Source: Spirochaetia bacterium
Lineage (GTDB): Bacteria > Spirochaetota > Spirochaetia > Treponematales > Treponemataceae
NCBI GenBank assembly: GCA_900769325.1
Contig: CAAGGF010000123.1
Coordinates: 1-54,245 of the forward strand
Direction: 5' to 3'
Length of the DNA: 54,245 nucleotides
Part shown: in pieces, positions 1 to 7,658 of the stretch
Numbering within the stretch: position 1 is the stretch's first letter
Layout: each line of letters begins with the position of its first letter
Notes under the pieces: model-generated
The model's database searches: none
What the model saw: the letters and a program-made list of their open reading frames with translations, nothing else
What the model was told of the DNA's origin: nothing
Translations under genes and position numbers: made by a program

Positions 1-1
1 G

Positions 2-760
2 GACGGAACAGAAATTGAAAACGGAAAAGAATATTTTTTCAGGCTTGAACCTATAAAATGGCGGATTTTAAGCGGAAGCGGCACAGAAAAAGCACTTTTG
101 TTTTCCGAAAAAATCATCACCGGCGGAATAAAATTCTATAAGTTGAAAGATTCGGAACGGTATTACAAGCCTGGAACAGGCTATTTGTACAAGCCACGTG
201 AAATTAACGGAAATGAAATTCAGCCGAACAACTATGAATTCAGCGAAGTCCGGGCATTTTTAAACGGTCTTAACGGAGAAAGTTACGATGTTTCGGATTT
301 TTCTGAAAAAGGATTTTTTGACATTGCATTTTCAGAAGAAGAAAAAAAATCTATTCTTACTTCAAAAATTGATAATTCAGTAAATTCCACGACAGATTAC
401 ACAGGAACATGGAAAAAAGCATACGGCTATGCTTCAAACGACACAGAAGATAAAATTTTTCTTTTAAGCGAATATGAAATTACAAATCCCTCATACGGCT
501 TTAAAAATTATGATGAAAGCGATGTTTTCCGCAAAAAGACTGTAACAGATTACGCAAAAGCATCCGGAGCATTTGCATGGATGAGCGATGATGAATTTTA
601 CAATCTTGGAACTTATTATCTTAGAAGCCCATTTTCTGCAACGGCAAATTACTGCATTCAATATGTAAATCACAACGGTGATGCAAAACGAACTTACGAA
701 ATAATTAACTATCCTCCGCCACCGTCCGTCTGCCCGGCGATGTTTATAAACATGAAGTAA
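2..760 (+). CDS. DUF6273-domain protein, 3' part (5' end outside window)
   Basis: The reading frame is open to the left edge, so the gene starts before the window and only about 252 C-terminal residues are present. The visible part opens with a PIKWRILSG...ALLFSEKI block, followed by a RAFLNGLNG...FSEEEKKSI block and the ending YYLRSP...VCPAMFINM. This pattern is that of DUF6273, a domain common in Treponema and Clostridia surface or secreted proteins, which ends in a WLRSP...VRPAxWINL-like motif. The function of the family is not established. The signal peptide or anchor, if any, lies outside the window. No partner gene is adjacent: the next gene runs on the other strand after 460 bp of unusual noncoding DNA. 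Family assignment comes from motif recall. Confidence 0.75.
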   Translation, partial: DGTEIENGKEYFFRLEPIKWRILSGSGTEKALLFSEKIITGGIKFYKLKDSERYYKPGTGYLYKPREINGNEIQPNNYEFSEVRAFLNGLNGESYDVSDFSEKGFFDIAFSEEEKKSILTSKIDNSVNSTTDYTGTWKKAYGYASNDTEDKIFLLSEYEITNPSYGFKNYDESDVFRKKTVTDYAKASGAFAWMSDDEFYNLGTYYLRSPFSATANYCIQYVNHNGDAKRTYEIINYPPPPSVCPAMFINMK

Positions 761-1221
761 CTTTGCCTGAGCTTTGCAGGCAAAAGCTCCATCGTTATCC
801 GTGTCATGCTGGTTTACAGGCTGTAACCTACCTGTTTACAAAACATAACATAATATCTTACACACTGTAACATATTATCTTACAAATCATAGCAAGTTAT
901 CTTACGAACCTTAACATACTGGCTTACGGTGTGAAAACCTTCAGTAACAGGGAGTATACTCTAGCTAGAGTGTGCAGTCAATGTAGGTAGAGTATGTAGA
1001 AAATCTAGTTAGGAGAGACCGTACACTTAGTTATAAGATTTTTCTGTACGGAAAGGAAAGGATGCTGACACATTTTGAATTTGTCAACATCAATATATTA
1101 CCACGATTCTTTAGGTTTGTCAAAAATGAGACGGCTTTAAACAAGTTAGGTAATATGTTAAATCTTACAAAAAACTCTGAATCATTTTAAACGTTTACCA
1201 AAGACAGAAGCAGTTTCATTA
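761..1221. other. 460-bp noncoding stretch rich in repeats and inverted repeats
   Basis: No convincing gene is visible. The stretch holds, in order: an 8-bp hairpin right after the DUF6273 stop (TTTGCCTG at 762-769 with CAGGCAAA at 777-784, not followed by a T run, so at best a weak terminator); a tandem array of six 22-bp units (813-944); a 14-bp perfect palindrome ACTCTAGCTAGAGT (958-971); and a separated inverted repeat CCGTACA (1019-1025) / TGTACGG (1045-1051) with a 19-nt loop. Such density of symmetric elements suggests a regulatory or mobile-element-derived region. Confidence 0.7.
813..944. repeat. Six tandem degenerate 22-bp repeats with internal inverted repeat
   Basis: Units start at 813, 835, 857, 879, 901 and 923, exactly 22 bp apart. 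Each begins TTTACA or CTTACA/CTTACG, and most carry an AACATA-like block near position 13. Units 1 and 3 contain the perfect inverted repeat TTACA-N3-TGTAA; the other units keep degenerate versions of it. Twenty-two bp is about two helical turns, so the symmetric boxes would lie on one face of the DNA. Unit 6 is the most diverged. The arrangement resembles iterons or a multi-operator array, but no replication or regulator gene is adjacent, so the function is unknown. Confidence 0.8.
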
Positions 1222-2151
1222 TCAAGAATCAGTATTTTCTTTCAACCTCAACACTTCCCTGTCAGTAACTTTGTCATCGGCAGTAAGTTCCGAACACAAC
1301 AATGGGCTGGAAGGATTTTGCTTTATTCGCTCCGGGGAATTATAATTATTGATGGCGTAGCAATATGTGCAGTTATGCAGGCAGGTATTATACGCACCAA
1401 CATCAATACTTTTTACACAGCCACATTCTTTTCGCTGATTTTTGTCTTTTTCGTGGACGAAATTTTTTGTGCAGATACGGTTTATCAGTTCGCCATCGAT
1501 GCAGTGTCCGTGCAGAATTCCGATATCATCAAGATTTATTTTTTCCGAGCACGATTCAATAAGAAGACCGTATTTTTGAGCAATCGCTTTAAGTTTTTCT
1601 GCAAGACTTTTCATCTGCCCTTCGTTCAGTTCAATAATCTGTCCGTCCGTAAGCCTTTTTTTGATTTTGGGATAGCAGTCAACAAAACTGATTATGACTT
1701 TGTCAGTATGATTATGCAGCTTTTCTGCAATCCAGGTAAAATATTTTTTATGATAATCCATATTGTACTTTTCGGTCAGAATTATGGGGTCATACCTCCA
1801 GATAACTTTTTCCCTGCCGATTTGTTCCGACAGCTTTATGAATTTTTCGATTATTTCCTTTTTATGCGGAACGTTTTTTTCTATATCTTGTGCATAAGAT
1901 GTAATTGTGAACTGAAAATAGTACTTGTAGCCTAGATTGTCCAGCCTTTTTAGATTCGAAATAAAATCATCAGACGGATTTTTTGTCCAGAAAACAAATC
2001 CCTCGACATTTTGCGGAGAAACAGAAATTTTTGACACCTGATGAACATTCATCGGATTCCTGACCATAAAAAAACCTTCTTCGATTCTTTTATAAAACCA
2101 GTCAGAGAAAAAAGCCGGAATGTCAGTTCGCCGCGACACGCTGAGTATCAT
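1222..2151 (-). CDS. DUF1848 family radical-SAM-like protein
   Basis: A 309-residue protein with the DUF1848 opening MILSVSRRTDIPAFFSDWF and an early VRNPMN block. Near the C terminus it has CGCVKSIDVGAYNTCLHNCTYC with a CLHNCTYC (C-x3-C-x2-C) cluster motif, the pattern expected for a radical-SAM-like Fe-S site, placed C-terminally as in this family. The substrate is unknown. The start codon lies 7 bp after the end of the broken HepT-like gene, so it may share a transcript with mntA. No clear Shine-Dalgarno is present; a TAAAAT box ends 9 nt before the ATG, so an own leaderless start is possible. Family confident, function unknown. Confidence 0.85.
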   Translation of the reverse strand: MILSVSRRTDIPAFFSDWFYKRIEEGFFMVRNPMNVHQVSKISVSPQNVEGFVFWTKNPSDDFISNLKRLDNLGYKYYFQFTITSYAQDIEKNVPHKKEIIEKFIKLSEQIGREKVIWRYDPIILTEKYNMDYHKKYFTWIAEKLHNHTDKVIISFVDCYPKIKKRLTDGQIIELNEGQMKSLAEKLKAIAQKYGLLIESCSEKINLDDIGILHGHCIDGELINRICTKNFVHEKDKNQRKECGCVKSIDVGAYNTCLHNCTYCYAINNYNSPERIKQNPSSPLLCSELTADDKVTDREVLRLKENTDS

Positions 2152-2158
2152 ATAAGAA

Positions 2159-2596
2159 TTATTTTACAATGTATTTACTGACCGCAATTTTTATAGTCTG
2201 CCAAAAATCAGTTAAGCCTAAAAAAAGGTGTGAACATTTTTCCCATTTGATTGTGTACCCATAAGTGTGGCAATAGAAATGCCGGAATCCCATATATTCA
2301 GTAAGCAAAAGCCGTAAATCATAAGGTAGAAAATCAGGCTGTGAAAACATACAGTCAATAAGATTTCTATGCCATTAAGGAGAAGTTCTAAAATCAAAAT
2401 TTAGAGTTTCTCCTATAAGCACGAAAATATTTTCAATTCCGTTATAAAATGAATGAAGAATTCCACCAATTGCCGTAATTTCTATAAAATCGGGTTCTTT
2501 GTTTTTCACCAAAGAGAGAAGCACCTGTGCCTTGTCAACCAACTCGTCTATTTGAGAAATTTCGTAAGTAATTTTTGTTTTTGTAGCCTTATCCAA
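2159..2596 (-). pseudogene. HepT-like HEPN ribonuclease toxin interrupted by one in-frame TAA
   Basis: The frame starts with TTG (2594-2596) overlapping the mntA stop by 8 bp. It reads 73 residues, including the family block ILHSFYNGIENIF, then meets TAA at 2375-2377. The same frame continues at once with WHRNLID, then EYMGFRHFYCHTYGYTIKWEK to a second stop at 2159. Together the two halves match the usual length (about 145 residues) and order of HepT-like HEPN proteins, where WHxxLL follows the SP-type segment. The HEPN catalytic Rx4H motif (RHFYCH) lies only after the stop, so the 73-residue product should be inactive. Either a nonsense mutation silenced the toxin, or the stop is read through. 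A start at ATG 2350 could also give a 63-residue C-terminal fragment. Confidence 0.8.
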
Positions 2597-2864
2597 TTTT
2601 CTGAAGCTCTCCCAAATCGCTCAAAAGGTCAAAGAACTGCGGCTTTTCATCAAAATCAACCAAATCGACAGTTTTGCCGGTAGCATCTTCAAGCATTGAA
2701 TGTGTTGCAAAAAATTTCTGAGGAGGAAGCCCTTTTATGCCGATGTCGATGTCTGAATACTCGTCAGCATTACCGTTAACCTGAGAGCCGAAAATATAAC
2801 TTTCCGTACAGCCCATATCAGAAAGAACGCTTGAAATCTTTAATGTCATTTCTCGACTCAGCAT
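2589..2864 (-). CDS. mntA: MntA-like minimal nucleotidyltransferase antitoxin
   Basis: A 91-residue MNT-fold protein. The motif GSQVNGNADEYSDID matches the nucleotidyltransferase signature GS-x10-DxD. In MNT/HEPN systems this protein transfers AMP onto the HEPN toxin and silences it. The ATG at 2864 is chosen because AAAGGAGG lies just upstream; a longer frame to 2912 has no such site. The gene precedes and overlaps the HepT-like frame, the usual layout of the pair. Because the toxin frame carries a stop codon, the antitoxin may now be an orphan. Family assignment is firm; the modification activity is from family knowledge. Confidence 0.85.
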   Translation of the reverse strand: MLSREMTLKISSVLSDMGCTESYIFGSQVNGNADEYSDIDIGIKGLPPQKFFATHSMLEDATGKTVDLVDFDEKPQFFDLLSDLGELQKIG

Positions 2865-2986
2865 AGCTCGACCTCCTTTTATAAATATATCATACTTCTG
2901 CAGAAAAATCACCGTTCTTTGCTAAATATGACCATTTTAATTTTTCTGCCATAAAAACACATTTTCATATCAGCCGAAGATAATTC

Positions 2987-3217
2987 CTACACGCCAGCAC
3001 ACATTGCCCCTAACAAATCCTCTTCCAGCATCCCCACAAAACGCTCTTCCTCATTCTTCATCCGCGACTTAAACTCCAGAATTCTGCTTTCTTTATGAAG
3101 TTCGCCAATCGTTTTTCCGGCAATTTTCTTAAGGTTTTTACAGTCGTTTTTATGCGACAAAAGAGATTTTTCTTCTATTATACAACATGAATTATCTTTT
3201 AACAGAATCAGGGTCAT
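2987..3217 (-). CDS. Hypothetical small protein (76 aa)
   Basis: A small frame between the restriction enzyme and mntA, on the same strand as both. It is rich in Lys and Glu in its second half and contains three cysteines near the N terminus and one near the end. No family was recognised. The ribosome-binding site is weak (AAGAG about 9 nt before the ATG). It may be a real accessory gene or a remnant of a larger one; the neighbouring 100 bp have different base composition. Low confidence that it is expressed. Confidence 0.35.
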   Translation of the reverse strand: MTLILLKDNSCCIIEEKSLLSHKNDCKNLKKIAGKTIGELHKESRILEFKSRMKNEEERFVGMLEEDLLGAMCAGV

Positions 3218-3239
3218 AGGTTAAAACTCTTTTTTATTT

Positions 3240-3349
3240 GGACGGCTTTTTGTTCCGCAAAAACCAGGCTTTCCGCACTTCCGCTTTCGCTCCAGCCGCT
3301 TCCTTCTCTTCGCTCAGTCCAGTGGACGCCTTCAGCGCACTTCACATCG
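3240..3349. other. GC-rich, strand-asymmetric pocket downstream of the restriction enzyme
   Basis: Between the small hypothetical gene and the stop of the restriction enzyme lies about 100 bp with a clearly higher G+C content than its surroundings. The plus strand is strongly pyrimidine-biased (runs of TTCC, CGCTTTCG, CAGCCGC). It contains the near-palindrome GTCC-AGT-GGAC. It does not encode a convincing protein and lacks a clear terminator. It could be a dispersed intergenic repeat or an insertion scar. Confidence 0.5.
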
Positions 3350-6300
3350 CTACTGCAAAGAATCGGCTGCAATTAAACTGCCTGTGTTTGGATTAATGGA
3401 ATAGACCGGTTCTTTTTTGAAAGCCAGATATTCAGAATATTTTTCCAGCATTATTTTCCTGATGTAATTTTCCATAAACAAATAATCCGGTTCACCTGAT
3501 GGAGTTGCGGGAAGGATGATAACTTCTGTTGAAATCCTGTCATCATTGATTTCTCGATTGAAATTATATTTTTCTGAAAGCCTGTTCAGCATCGTTGCTT
3601 CAAATAAATATGAATACTTATTTCTGTCTTTATTTTTCAGATGTGTAATATGGTCACTGGCAATAAATTCAAATGGCTCATAAAAACAAGAACCAACACT
3701 TCCACTGTTTGCTAAACTTAGACAATTTGAAAACCGTCTGACTTTATTTTTGTTTGAAATATAGTTGTCAACTCCGTTATTCATAGCTGATGATGAAATA
3801 TATGGAACTGTTCCAGGTATTTGATTTTCTTTAGTTAATCTTTTTCCTCTTTGAATTGATTCAAACAAATCTTTAATTTTAAACACTTTCCAATTCTTTT
3901 CTTCCAGTTTTACAGATTCAACTTTTTGCGAAAATAGAATTTCATTTATCCTTTTTTTTGCGTATTTTTTGTATTCATCAAGTTTTGCATTTTCAAGTTT
4001 TTGAATATACGATTCCATAAATTCGTAATCAATTTCACCTGCTGATGTTACGGGGAGAAGGATAATTCCATTTTTCAATCTTGATCCATTAAACAAATTT
4101 CCGTATGAAGCTTTATTTAAAGCAGTGTTTTCAATAGTTGAACAATAAAACAATCCTATACAGGAATTTAATATTTCATTTCTTAAAATGTTTATTGATG
4201 CACCACTAAAACCTCTACCGCAAAATGAATATTTGTGAAAAAAAGTTTTCCCTTTTATTGGATCGACAGAGATGCAATTATTTTTTGTTATTTCGTTTTT
4301 GTTACAATCAACAAAATGTATTAAGCCATTATTTATTCCTGATGTTGAAATATATGGAAAAAAGCCATCGGTATACTTTTCTAATGGAAAGCCATATACT
4401 TTTTCAGTTTCAAAAACTTCCGAAATCTTAAATTCCCTCCACTCTCTGTTTTCTAATTCGTCTTTAAAGTTTTTTTTTACATCGGTTTCTGAATCTTCTT
4501 CAAAAAGATATTTCCTTCCCTGCATAATCATTGAAAATTCAAATGTAAGGTAATCGCCTACAGTTTTTTCAAAATCTTCCTGAGCCGGAATTTCATCATT
4601 AAAATAGTAGAAACTGTGAAGCCATTCATCTTCGTAGGTAACTGTAGTTTTTACGCAGAATTTATTTTCAGCTTCTATTCTGTCAAACCACACATCAAGC
4701 AAATGCTGTTTTTTATCTTTTGCAGCTTCTGTTTCCAAAAGCCCGATGTGAGGAGCAACTTTGTAACCGTCATCTTCAAAATTTATAAACTTACATATTT
4801 TGTCTTTTGGATGAGGCTGTCCACTTGTAAAAACAGCAATGCAGGGAATTACGCCGATTCCGTAGAAAGTATCCTTTTGAAGCATTATTACACCTTCCAA
4901 AGTATGATGCTTCAAGATACTTTCCTTTATCGACTTTTCTTCATTTGTTTTTCCAGTCATTGAACTTTGCGGAACAATCACTGCACATTTTGAATTTGGC
5001 AAAAGTGAATCAAGCAGATGTTCTGTAAAAGAAATTTCATACAAATCAGAATCGTTTTTTGTTCCTTGAGAATAAGGTGGATTCAGCATTCCGACAGTTG
5101 CCCTAAATTCTGTCTGCAGCTGTTTCGGATTTTTCATCAGAAAATCATCGCAATGCAGATTACTTTTTCCGTCGCCACGCAAAATCATATTTGTTGTGGC
5201 AACCGTAAACATATCAGGCCTTAACTCAATTCCATAAAGCTGATTTTTTCTGATATTCAGTTTTTCGCTTTCGTTTTCTGTTTTTGAAAGCATTGTGTGT
5301 AAAGCCGCAACCAGAAATCCGCCTGTACCGCAGCAAGGGTCAAAAATTCTGTCGGTCGTTTTCAATTCAAGTAAATCGCAGAACAGTTCCGTAATATGCC
5401 TTGGCGTTAAAACGATTCCCAAAGTCTGACCGCTTCCACCAGAATACCGCATGAACTCGCCGTAGAACCTGCCAAGATAATCTTCTGCTGATTTTGTGTA
5501 TTTAATTGATTTGTATAAATGCTCGTCCAGAAATTCTGTAAAAAAACGCAAGGGAGTTTTCTTTAAAGTTTTATTTATTTCGTTCAATTTCATGCTGTCT
5601 TTAATGACAGTGAACTGGGAAAGTATTTTGTCGATTTTTGTTACAGGCGATAAATCTGTTCTTTTAAAACTTGATTCAATTGCCTGATATATTTTCTGTC
5701 CGTCAGTAATCTGTGTATCGCCAATTAAGGTGTCTATGGAAAAATTCCCATTGTCCCTTTCACGCAGGGCAAGTAAAATTCCAGAAACTACAAGAGGCTT
5801 TTCTTCGTCTTTCATGTTTCCGTAATTTCGTAAATGTTCGTGAAGCTCTTTTGCATCTGCTAAAATTTCTTCAAGTTCTTTTTCTGTATCTGTAGATTCT
5901 TTTAAAACATCTTTCAAATAATATTCATCAATGTTTTTTTCATTGAAAGAAATAAAAGATTCCACATCTTCAAGTTCAAATAAATCTCCCCTGTCATTTA
6001 TAAAAAGCGGCGTAATTTTATGTTTCTTTTCTGTCCCGGAAATTCCAAAAGCAAAAATTTTTTTATAAAGAGTATTTTGTGATAAATGCCTTGCATAAAA
6101 ATACGCACCATTAACGGCATAATCCGTAACATCTTTTGTTTCAAGGCTTATCAAATTGTCGGCATCGCGCTTTATATGATTTTTTAAACTGGCCTTGTCT
6201 TCAATTACAAGCAGAAAATCTTTTACCACACCTACATATTCAGGAAAACCGGCTTTTCCAGTTCCCCGCTTTGAAGCTGATTTTAAAGCCTCGTCTATTT

Positions 6301-6394
6301 CTTTTATTGAACTGCCCTGTGCATCAAGTTCTATTCCTGCTTCTTTTAATAAATCGTGAACCCATAAATCGGTTGAAACTTCTTTTTTAGCCAT
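3350..6394 (-). CDS. One-polypeptide restriction-modification enzyme (nuclease-methylase-two TRDs)
   Basis: A 1014-residue fusion. Residues ~1-150 look like a PD-(D/E)xK nuclease domain (PEYVG at 51, then IEDK with E65/K67). Residues ~300-560 are an N6-adenine methyltransferase with motif I FDPCCGTGGF (~351) and motif IV NPPY (~438). Two tandem target-recognition domains follow, starting at WREFKISEVF (~651) and WKVFKIKDLF (~834), each with a PYIS[TS]S...NNG block like HsdS half-domains. This order is that of Type IIG/BcgI-like enzymes, with both specificity halves fused rather than on a separate subunit; a bipartite target would be expected. A divergent XRE regulator lies 164 bp away. Domains are read from motifs; the target sequence cannot be predicted here. 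Confidence 0.85.
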   Translation of the reverse strand: MAKKEVSTDLWVHDLLKEAGIELDAQGSSIKEIDEALKSASKRGTGKAGFPEYVGVVKDFLLVIEDKASLKNHIKRDADNLISLETKDVTDYAVNGAYFYARHLSQNTLYKKIFAFGISGTEKKHKITPLFINDRGDLFELEDVESFISFNEKNIDEYYLKDVLKESTDTEKELEEILADAKELHEHLRNYGNMKDEEKPLVVSGILLALRERDNGNFSIDTLIGDTQITDGQKIYQAIESSFKRTDLSPVTKIDKILSQFTVIKDSMKLNEINKTLKKTPLRFFTEFLDEHLYKSIKYTKSAEDYLGRFYGEFMRYSGGSGQTLGIVLTPRHITELFCDLLELKTTDRIFDPCCGTGGFLVAALHTMLSKTENESEKLNIRKNQLYGIELRPDMFTVATTNMILRGDGKSNLHCDDFLMKNPKQLQTEFRATVGMLNPPYSQGTKNDSDLYEISFTEHLLDSLLPNSKCAVIVPQSSMTGKTNEEKSIKESILKHHTLEGVIMLQKDTFYGIGVIPCIAVFTSGQPHPKDKICKFINFEDDGYKVAPHIGLLETEAAKDKKQHLLDVWFDRIEAENKFCVKTTVTYEDEWLHSFYYFNDEIPAQEDFEKTVGDYLTFEFSMIMQGRKYLFEEDSETDVKKNFKDELENREWREFKISEVFETEKVYGFPLEKYTDGFFPYISTSGINNGLIHFVDCNKNEITKNNCISVDPIKGKTFFHKYSFCGRGFSGASINILRNEILNSCIGLFYCSTIENTALNKASYGNLFNGSRLKNGIILLPVTSAGEIDYEFMESYIQKLENAKLDEYKKYAKKRINEILFSQKVESVKLEEKNWKVFKIKDLFESIQRGKRLTKENQIPGTVPYISSSAMNNGVDNYISNKNKVRRFSNCLSLANSGSVGSCFYEPFEFIASDHITHLKNKDRNKYSYLFEATMLNRLSEKYNFNREINDDRISTEVIILPATPSGEPDYLFMENYIRKIMLEKYSEYLAFKKEPVYSINPNTGSLIAADSLQ

Positions 6395-6558
6395 ATAGCA
6401 CCTGTTATTGTCGAATTGTAGAATTATTTAAAATTTTATAATAAACAGACAATCTGACTATAAATTATATTATCAAATCGTCATATTTTGCAATAACTAG
6501 TCATTTTTATTACAATTAGAAAATGTTACTGAAAATTATTCTGAACTATTCTTAATGA
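6395..6558. promoter_or_regulatory. Divergent promoter region between restriction enzyme and XRE regulator
   Basis: This AT-rich 164-bp gap separates two divergent starts. It contains half-sites TGACTA (6455-6460) and TAGTCA (6498-6503), inverted relative to each other and 37 bp apart. GACT/AGTC half-sites are typical of C-protein operators in restriction systems, so binding by the adjacent XRE protein is plausible. The sites are widely separated and no second copy was found, so this is tentative. Confidence 0.4.
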
Positions 6559-6885
6559 ATGGGATTAAGAGAAACATTTAGAAAGAATTTGATTTATTAT
6601 AGGAAAAAAGCAGGACTTACACAGGAGCAATTGTCAGAAAAAAGTGATTGTAATCAAAATTATATAGCATCCTTAGAATGTAAAACTTCCAAATTTCCAA
6701 AACCAGAAACCATTGATTCAATAGCAGAAGCCCTTAATATTCGTGCAAGCGATTTATTTATTGAAGACGGCTGTCCAAAAAATGCCGTGACATTTGACAG
6801 CACAAACTTTACAAAAGAAGTCATTTCCGAACTTTCAGAAAAAATAGAAAAAACCATAACCGATTATCTGGAAAAGAAAATTTAA
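6559..6885 (+). CDS. XRE-family regulator, likely controller protein of the restriction system
   Basis: A 108-residue protein with an N-terminal helix-turn-helix (LRETFRKNLIYYRKKAGLTQEQLSEKSDCNQNYIASLE, residues ~3-42) of the Cro/CI (XRE) type, followed by a dimer-like segment ending in a Lys-rich coiled stretch. It is transcribed away from the restriction-modification gene, as many C proteins are. There is no Shine-Dalgarno before the ATG; TATTCT lies 6 nt upstream, so the message may be leaderless, as known for several C-protein genes. Its role as controller is inferred from position and size. Confidence 0.75.
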   Translation: MGLRETFRKNLIYYRKKAGLTQEQLSEKSDCNQNYIASLECKTSKFPKPETIDSIAEALNIRASDLFIEDGCPKNAVTFDSTNFTKEVISELSEKIEKTITDYLEKKI

Positions 6886-6974
6886 CAATTCGTGAATTTC
6901 CTTCTGGGAAAAAATAAAACTTTCTTTTATGACAAAAACATTTAATTCAAACTCAACCGTATCTTGAAATTAAA

Positions 6975-7030
6975 GGGAATTAACACTGTAAATTCCCGTA
7001 TTTTTCACTTGATTTTCACCGATTTTTCAC
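6975..7030. promoter_or_regulatory. Candidate operator cluster upstream of dinJ-yafQ
   Basis: Two kinds of element precede the toxin-antitoxin pair. GGGAATT (6975-6981) and AATTCCC (6991-6997) form a perfect inverted repeat with a 9-bp spacer. Then TTTTCAC occurs three times at 7002, 7013 and 7024, exactly 11 bp apart, so one per helical turn. DinJ-YafQ-type complexes autoregulate through sites upstream of dinJ; these repeats are the best candidates here. Confidence 0.5.
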
Positions 7031-7076
7031 ATATATTTACTGTAAAAGCACTTTAAACAATTTTTTGGAGGACAAT

Positions 7077-7343
7077 ATGGCAAACCTTACAATCACTTTA
7101 GACGATCAGGATAAAACTGCTATTTCTAATTTCTGCGAGCAAATTGGCATGACTATTTCAGGGCTTTACAATGTTTTTACAAAACAGGTTATCCGCGAAG
7201 GACGCATTCCATTTGAAATCAAAGTTGACCGCCCGAACCGCAAGACAATCAAAGCAATGCTCGAAGGCGACAAAATCGCAAACGACCCGAATGCAAAAAG
7301 TTATACTTATGATGAGTTTATTGCGGAGATGAAAAAATGGTAG
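7077..7343 (+). CDS. dinJ: RelB/DinJ-family antitoxin
   Basis: An 88-residue protein with an N-terminal ribbon-helix-helix-like segment (ANLTITLDDQDKTAISNFCEQIGMTISGLYNVFTKQ) typical of DinJ/RelB antitoxins and a C-terminal toxin-binding tail. The ATG at 7077 is chosen because GGAGG sits a few nt upstream; the frame extends to a TTG at 7065 without a ribosome site. Its stop overlaps the start of yafQ by 7 bp, giving translational coupling. It should neutralise YafQ and repress its own promoter together with the toxin. Confidence 0.9.
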   Translation: MANLTITLDDQDKTAISNFCEQIGMTISGLYNVFTKQVIREGRIPFEIKVDRPNRKTIKAMLEGDKIANDPNAKSYTYDEFIAEMKKW

Positions 7344-7627
7344 AGAAAAAATATCAAATCAAATGGACAAACCAGTATAAAAAAGACATAAAACTCGCTA
7401 AAAAACGCCATTATAAAATAGAAGAACTGGAACAGGTTGTATTTATGCTTGCTTCTGCCCAGCCTCTTGAAGAAAGATACTGTGACCATGCCCTTGAAGG
7501 AAACTGGAAAGGTCATCGTGAACTGCACATAAGACCTGACTGGCTGTTAATTTATCAGATTAAAGACGATGTGCTTATCCTTGAACTTTCCAGAACCGGA
7601 ACCCATTCAGATTTATTCGGAAAATAA
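7337..7627 (+). CDS. yafQ: YafQ-family mRNA interferase toxin
   Basis: A 96-residue RelE-superfamily toxin. The C-terminal half has the YafQ signature CDHALEGNWKGHRELHIRPDWLLIYQI...LSRTGTHSDLFGK, including the His residues (H in DHAL, HI-PDW and GTHSDLF) used for ribosome-dependent mRNA cleavage. Length and layout are normal for the family, and the gene overlaps dinJ. It ends 31 bp before the convergent lytic transglycosylase gene with no clear terminator between them. It appears intact. Confidence 0.92.
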   Translation: MVEKKYQIKWTNQYKKDIKLAKKRHYKIEELEQVVFMLASAQPLEERYCDHALEGNWKGHRELHIRPDWLLIYQIKDDVLILELSRTGTHSDLFGK

Positions 7628-7658
7628 AATCTGCAAAAACTGATTTTTACCCGATTCC

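Noticed and set aside
491..673. Frames opposite the DUF6273 gene and many similar antisense frames
   Set aside because: They lie within well-supported genes on the other strand, match no family and lack ribosome sites.
813..944. The 22-bp array as a CRISPR
   Set aside because: Units are contiguous with no spacers and are degenerate, unlike CRISPR repeats.
2..1221. Diversity-generating retroelement
   Set aside because: No reverse transcriptase and no template/variable repeat pair are visible; the 22-bp units do not match the coding 3' end.
3240..3349. Integron-type attC site in the GC-rich pocket
   Set aside because: No paired RYYYAAC/GTTRRRY core sites were found, and no integrase is near.
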